From: Physcomitrium patens
Lineage: Eukaryota; Streptophyta; Bryopsida; Funariales; Funariaceae
Reading direction: 5' to 3'
Length of the DNA stretch: 64,000 bases
Assembly: GCF_000002425.4 (NCBI RefSeq)
Contig: NC_037256.1
Coordinates: 186,001-250,000 of the forward strand
A model generated the notes under the pieces. It had not been told where the DNA came from, searched no databases, and saw nothing but the letters and a program-made list of their open reading frames with translations. Positions 60,201 through 64,000 of this stretch are shown here, piece after piece. The position numbers and the translations under genes are program-made. Every line of letters begins with the position of its first letter. Within the stretch, counting starts at the first letter, position 1.

Positions 60201-60611
60201 AGAGTTGAAGTTGAGGAAATCCTTAGTCTTGCCAATTTACTTCTTGTGGTCTAGCTAAGATCTTCTTATCTTATATCTAATTGATATTTTAATATCGAGT
60301 TAACTCCATTTCTTGATCTTAAATCTTTATCTTGTATATGGTCTCTAACAGTTTGTCAAGATTGCCATAGAATAATATTAAGAGCTTGATTTTTCTTGAC
60401 AGAGAGTAAATTACCTCTCTTCTTGGAAGTATTATAGCATTATAGAGGTTGCAGATTACCCTCCTTTAGACTAATATTATTATTTTTTTAATATTAATAA
60501 TCTATAATATAATTAAAATATAATTTGGAGCCTGGTTTCTTTTCTTTATATTATAGATTAGGTTTTTTTTTTTTTTTTTTTTTTTGAAGGTCTATGTTTC
60601 TTTGATTTTTT

Positions 60612-60990
60612 ATGGCACAAGGTGGGAAAGTCAATATGATAGAGTCAAAAGAGATTAAGTTAGACTCTATTATTAATGCTCTTGAAGCATTGAAGATTAG
60701 AACATAGACTTTGTTGAAGTAAAATGAAGAACTATATATGACCATACATAATGGTTAAGGAATTGGAGTGCTTCAACTACCACATCAAATTGCAACTGAG
60801 GCTCCAAATTTTCAAATGACTATGTCTACTTCAATCATAGAAGATGCATCTACTCAAGGCAATGATCTCACAACAATAACAATAAAAGAACCAAAGATCA
60901 ATCTTTGAAAAAAATTTGATGGCATCCGCTCAAAATTTCATGGCTTTATAAATAAAGTATGACTAATTATCTTACTTTAACTTTAACAAT
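60612..60990 (+). pseudogene. Ty3/gypsy element G: gag N-terminal relic
   Basis: From ATG 60612 the frame reads MAQGGKVNMIESKEIKLDSI with later stops, then EPKINL-KKFDGIRSKFHGF, matching the gag block PxxFdGtRsKFRGFvnQv of chromovirus-like elements. It ends at about 60990, where sequence of element E in the other orientation begins; the rest of G is missing. Confidence 0.7.
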
Positions 60991-61656
60991 ATTCTATTAA
61001 AGCCTCTTGTGTAGATTTGTATCATTCTCATTGCGTTCAAGCTTCAATAGACCAAAGTAATTGAACTAATAGACGTGGATTTGAACACGGAGAAAGATTA
61101 GTTATATGAATTGGGTTTGTTAGTATCACAATTGATTGTATTTTGGCTATCTGAAATCAAGTATCAAACTTCAAAACACGGAGGCTTACTACTTCCATCT
61201 TAATTCAACCTATAATCCATTCTATAATTATCAATTCAACAATACTTCTGTCAATCATTATTCTTCATAAGCAAATAATAAAAAAAATAAAGAAGTAGCA
61301 CCAAGCTTACCTTGGCTTACAACTCTCAGTTTGGCTCTCAGCTTATGACTCTCAGTCTGGCTCTCAATCTCTCTTTCTTCAAGCTATTTATCCTATCAAA
61401 AAGATGATCCGTCGGCTGGCAGATTCCAAAGGTTATGACCCTTTGAATTCTTAACCATTTATTCTACTAACAACCTATTGTTATCAACTAAACTGCCTAA
61501 CCATCAATCTAATTCTCAAGGTTGTCAATAATCAACCAATAACTTACCACAAAGTTTATTTATCTATTCTATATAGCTCCACTCCTAATTGTGCAACACC
61601 CTCGTAAACATTATTTAGCCTCAATTTATAAAGACATCGCAGTGTTGGCTTCTTCA
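60991..61656 (-). mobile_element. Element E: 3' non-coding region / probable 3' LTR
   Basis: Follows the 3' ORF of element E on the minus strand. It shares ggtaagcttggtgctacttct (near 61290) with element F at about 15793 and has a locally repeated segment (gactctcagtctggctctca near 61320-61370). The LTR ends could not be placed. Confidence 0.45.
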
Positions 61657-61957
61657 GTCAATGGCGTTGGCTTATCACCCTTTGAATTGGTGACCTTTTC
61701 CTCTTTACATCTTTGTTGCCTACCTCAGTGTTCGATGGTTCTTCATCCAAATACGCCATCAGATCTTCATTCAACAAACCCAATTCTCGTACTTGAGATT
61801 TACGTCGAGCAATTTGGTTGTCACGCTCCTCCAACATCTTCTGCCATTCTTCTGTCGGTTTCAAAGGTATTTCCAAAGGTATTGTTGCTGAAACTGGCAT
61901 ATTGGTCCATACTAAATTATTGACCTCCTTTGTTAATGCTACTAGTTGAATTTGCAA
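61657..61957 (-). pseudogene. Element E: 3' ORF downstream of pol (partial)
   Basis: 99 codons open on the minus strand: VALTKEVNNLVWTNM, then a charged helical stretch EEWQKMLEERDNQIARRKSQ, LLNEDLMAYLDEEPSNTEVG and the end VISQRH-stop. The second half aligns with the C-terminus of the element F 3' ORF, and nucleotide identity continues beyond the stop codon (gccaacgccattgactgaag). The frame closes upstream after a TAG, so the N-terminal part is lost or decayed. Confidence 0.7.
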
Positions 61958-64000
61958 TATCGCAACCTCTACCTACATCCATTCTTGCCATTTCTTCTAA
62001 TCAATCGCCATCCTTACTGTCTCAAATATCATGTTTGTCATCTTCTCTTTAACCACAAAAGAAAATACAATGCTTCTTAAGAGCTCCCTTCCTACTTCTT
62101 ACTATGATCCAATCAATTGGGTTGACTCCCTCTTTTATAACAGAAAACCCATCTCGGGTTTATGTATAATAAAATTTAAGCTGATTACCATTGATCCGAG
62201 TCGTAAATTTAATATCCATAAAATCTTCCAATTATACTGAACCATTTGGAAATCCGTCAATAACTCAATATGGCCCATACCATTGAACTTGAAATTTTCT
62301 TGGAAAATTTCTAAATCGACTATCGTAAAGCAATACCAAATCATTTCGCATAAAAGCCTTTGGTCTAAGCTTACTATCATAATAAGTTTTCCTTCGTTTT
62401 TGGGTAGTTTCCATTATCATTAATGTATTGGCTCTAGTTTCATCTAATTTTTCTAATTCTTCTAAATGGTGCCGTAATGAATCTTGATCTTTCAATCTAT
62501 TATCTATAGCAACTTATAAACTTTGGACTTCCAATTCAATAGGTAAGATTGCTTCCTGGCCATAAACCAATTGAAAAGAAGTAGCATTGATAATAACTTT
62601 ATATGCAATATGGTATGCCCATAAAGTTGCGAACAACTAAGTGTCCCAATCTGTTCCCCCTCCTGAAACTATTTTTCTTAAGGTTTTACATAAAATTCCA
62701 TTAGTCTTTTCTATTTGTCCATTGGCTCTAGGATGATACGGTGTAGTCTTTCGATGTTTTATCTTATATTTAGCGATGAGTGCTTCAATTGTACTATTGA
62801 TAAAATGAGTTCTCCGATCACTAATCAATTCTTGTAGAAATCGAATTGTGTAATAATATTTTCATACAAAAAAGTTGCTACTATACTTACATTATCGGTT
62901 TTCGTAGCTATTGCTTCAGCCCATTTTGTTACTTAATCTGTTGCTACCAGTATATACTGTTTTTGTTCATTTCTCGAGATTGGTGCAATTGGTCCCACAA
63001 AATCAATTTCCCATTTTTCAAAAGACACTTGAGCTAGAATTGGTACCAATGGCATTGCTGAAGTTCTAGTAGGTCGACTCGTTCTCTGACATGGATTATA
63101 ATGACGGACAAATTAGTGGGCATCTGCAAAGATTGTTGACCACCAATAACTAGCCTCTAAAGCTTTACGAGCCGTGCTGTCTCTTGTAAAATATCCACCA
63201 CAACTATCCAAGTGGTAACCTTCCAATATAGTACTCACTTCAGTCTGATAAATATAACATCGCAAAACTCCATCCTTGCCTTATTTATATAAAGCTTCAC
63301 CAATCATCATATAAGGTATACATTTTAATATTAAGCGGCATTTAAGCTTTTCATTAAAATTGGGTGGAAAGGTTTGAAATGTCAAGTATTGAATTATTTC
63401 ACTATACTCCGAAGTAATTACATCTACCGCAAACAGTTCCGCATCGGGTAGTGCATCGTTAATCGGTTCATTACCCAATATATTGGATAACCGAGATAAA
63501 TGGTCTACATTGGAATATAATTTTCTTGGTCTTACCTGAATAATAAAGTCAAATTCCTACAATAGTAGAATCTATCGTGCAATATGACCACTCAATTGAG
63601 GCTTATTAATCATATATTTTGAAGCATCATGGTCGACATGGAAAAAAAGTTTATAATCAAGAAGATAATGTCAAAACTTTTGTATAGAATAAATCATTCC
63701 CAATGCTTCTCTTTTGTTTGTTGTATAATTTCTTTCAACTGCTACCAATTGATGACTTGCATAATAAATAGGGTGATCAAAATCTCGGTCATCTTTCTGG
63801 CTTAGCACAGAACCAATCGTGATATTAGATGCATCCATATAAACTTGGAATGGTTTTTTCCAACAAGGTACCACCAATATTGGTGCTAAAAACTAATTTT
63901 TGTTTTAATGTTTCATATGCAATTGTACATTCCTTTGTCCAAAATGGACTGGTTCCATCGGTTGGTGGTTTCTTCAAGAGATTTGTCAAGGAAAGGTATG
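61958..64000 (-). pseudogene. Ty3/gypsy element E: RNase H and integrase (runs off right edge)
   Basis: Read on the minus strand: the RT-RNase H linker and RNase H at about 63990-63671 (VYMDASNITIGSVLSQ, VERNYTTNKREALGMIYSIQ), the integrase N-terminal zinc region near 63480-63100, the DDE core (WEIDFVGPI at about 63015; SDRRTHFINSTIEALIAKYK at 62828; YHPRANGQIEKTNGIL) and the C-terminal part (RKTYYDSKLRPKAF, DSRFRNFPRKFQVQWYGPY) to about 62140. Frames change several times. It pairs with element F by sequence. The RT core lies beyond base 64000. Confidence 0.85.

Larger units (their letters stand above)
59920..60525 (+). mobile_element. 5' LTR of element G
   Basis: Begins TGTCACGGATATATAA. 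It contains a six-unit heat-shock-like array at 59941-59968, a TATA box at 60193-60200 and, at its end, atttggagcctgg (about 60521), a damaged TTGGTATCAGAGCC-type primer site. The right end is approximate because no second LTR lies in the window. A poly-T run at about 60559-60583 follows. Confidence 0.65.

Overview
The window looks like nuclear DNA of a land plant. Four loci match plant proteins, short GT-AG introns (about 150-500 bp) separate their exons, telo-boxes sit upstream of one gene, and the rest is AT-rich, heavily decayed LTR-retrotransposon sequence. The compact genes set in AT-rich retroelement deserts, and the Ty3/gypsy families present, make a moss or other seed-free plant my best guess. 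That is inference, not proof.

Gene islands. (1) 195-2585, minus: the N-terminal half of a HAT3.1-type PHD-finger/homeodomain protein. It runs off the left edge, so its homeobox is outside the window. (2) 29220-30657, plus: a broken copy of an RLPH2-type (Rhizobiales-like) protein phosphatase. (3) 31668-36206, plus: a complete 12-exon NOL9/GRC3 polynucleotide 5'-hydroxyl kinase of pre-rRNA processing, with telo-box motifs upstream. (4) 38618-39040, plus: a signal-peptidase-complex subunit 1 (SPC12)-like membrane protein with a long tail. A possible terminal exon of an unrecognised gene lies at 37544-37674. The GC-richer stretch 43560-46300 holds microsatellites but no protein I can name.

Retroelement deserts. 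From about 4.1 to 28 kb the sequence is a nest of elements. Ty3/gypsy element F (plus; gag-protease 6625-9075, pol 11009-12488, 3' coiled-coil ORF 14823-15500) is interrupted by a truncated minus-strand element C1 (9076-11008) and by LTR A1 (12489-14380). Ty3/gypsy element D (minus; 5' LTR 25668-26185, gag-protease, RT, RNase H, integrase down to about 18.6 kb) is interrupted by LTR A3 (20006-21601, inside RNase H) and by C2 (22939-24190). A2 (16751-18596) is an inverted partner of A1. A4 (26226-27965) carries a nested family-B LTR. From about 47.7 to 64 kb lie a Ty1/copia relic, Ty3/gypsy element I with B-type LTRs (47959-55569), its relative H (55690-59328), C4 (59329-59919), element G (59920 to about 60990) and minus-strand element E (about 61000 to the right edge, same family as F). 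None has an intact polyprotein.

The most interesting signals are clustered heat-shock-element-like motifs upstream of TATA boxes in the LTRs of D and G, a coiled-coil ORF downstream of integrase shared by F and E, telomere-like arrays inside LTR family A, and the multiply disabled RLPH2 phosphatase next to an intact NOL9 gene. All element boundaries were placed by eye, comparing copies within the window, and are approximate unless stated.
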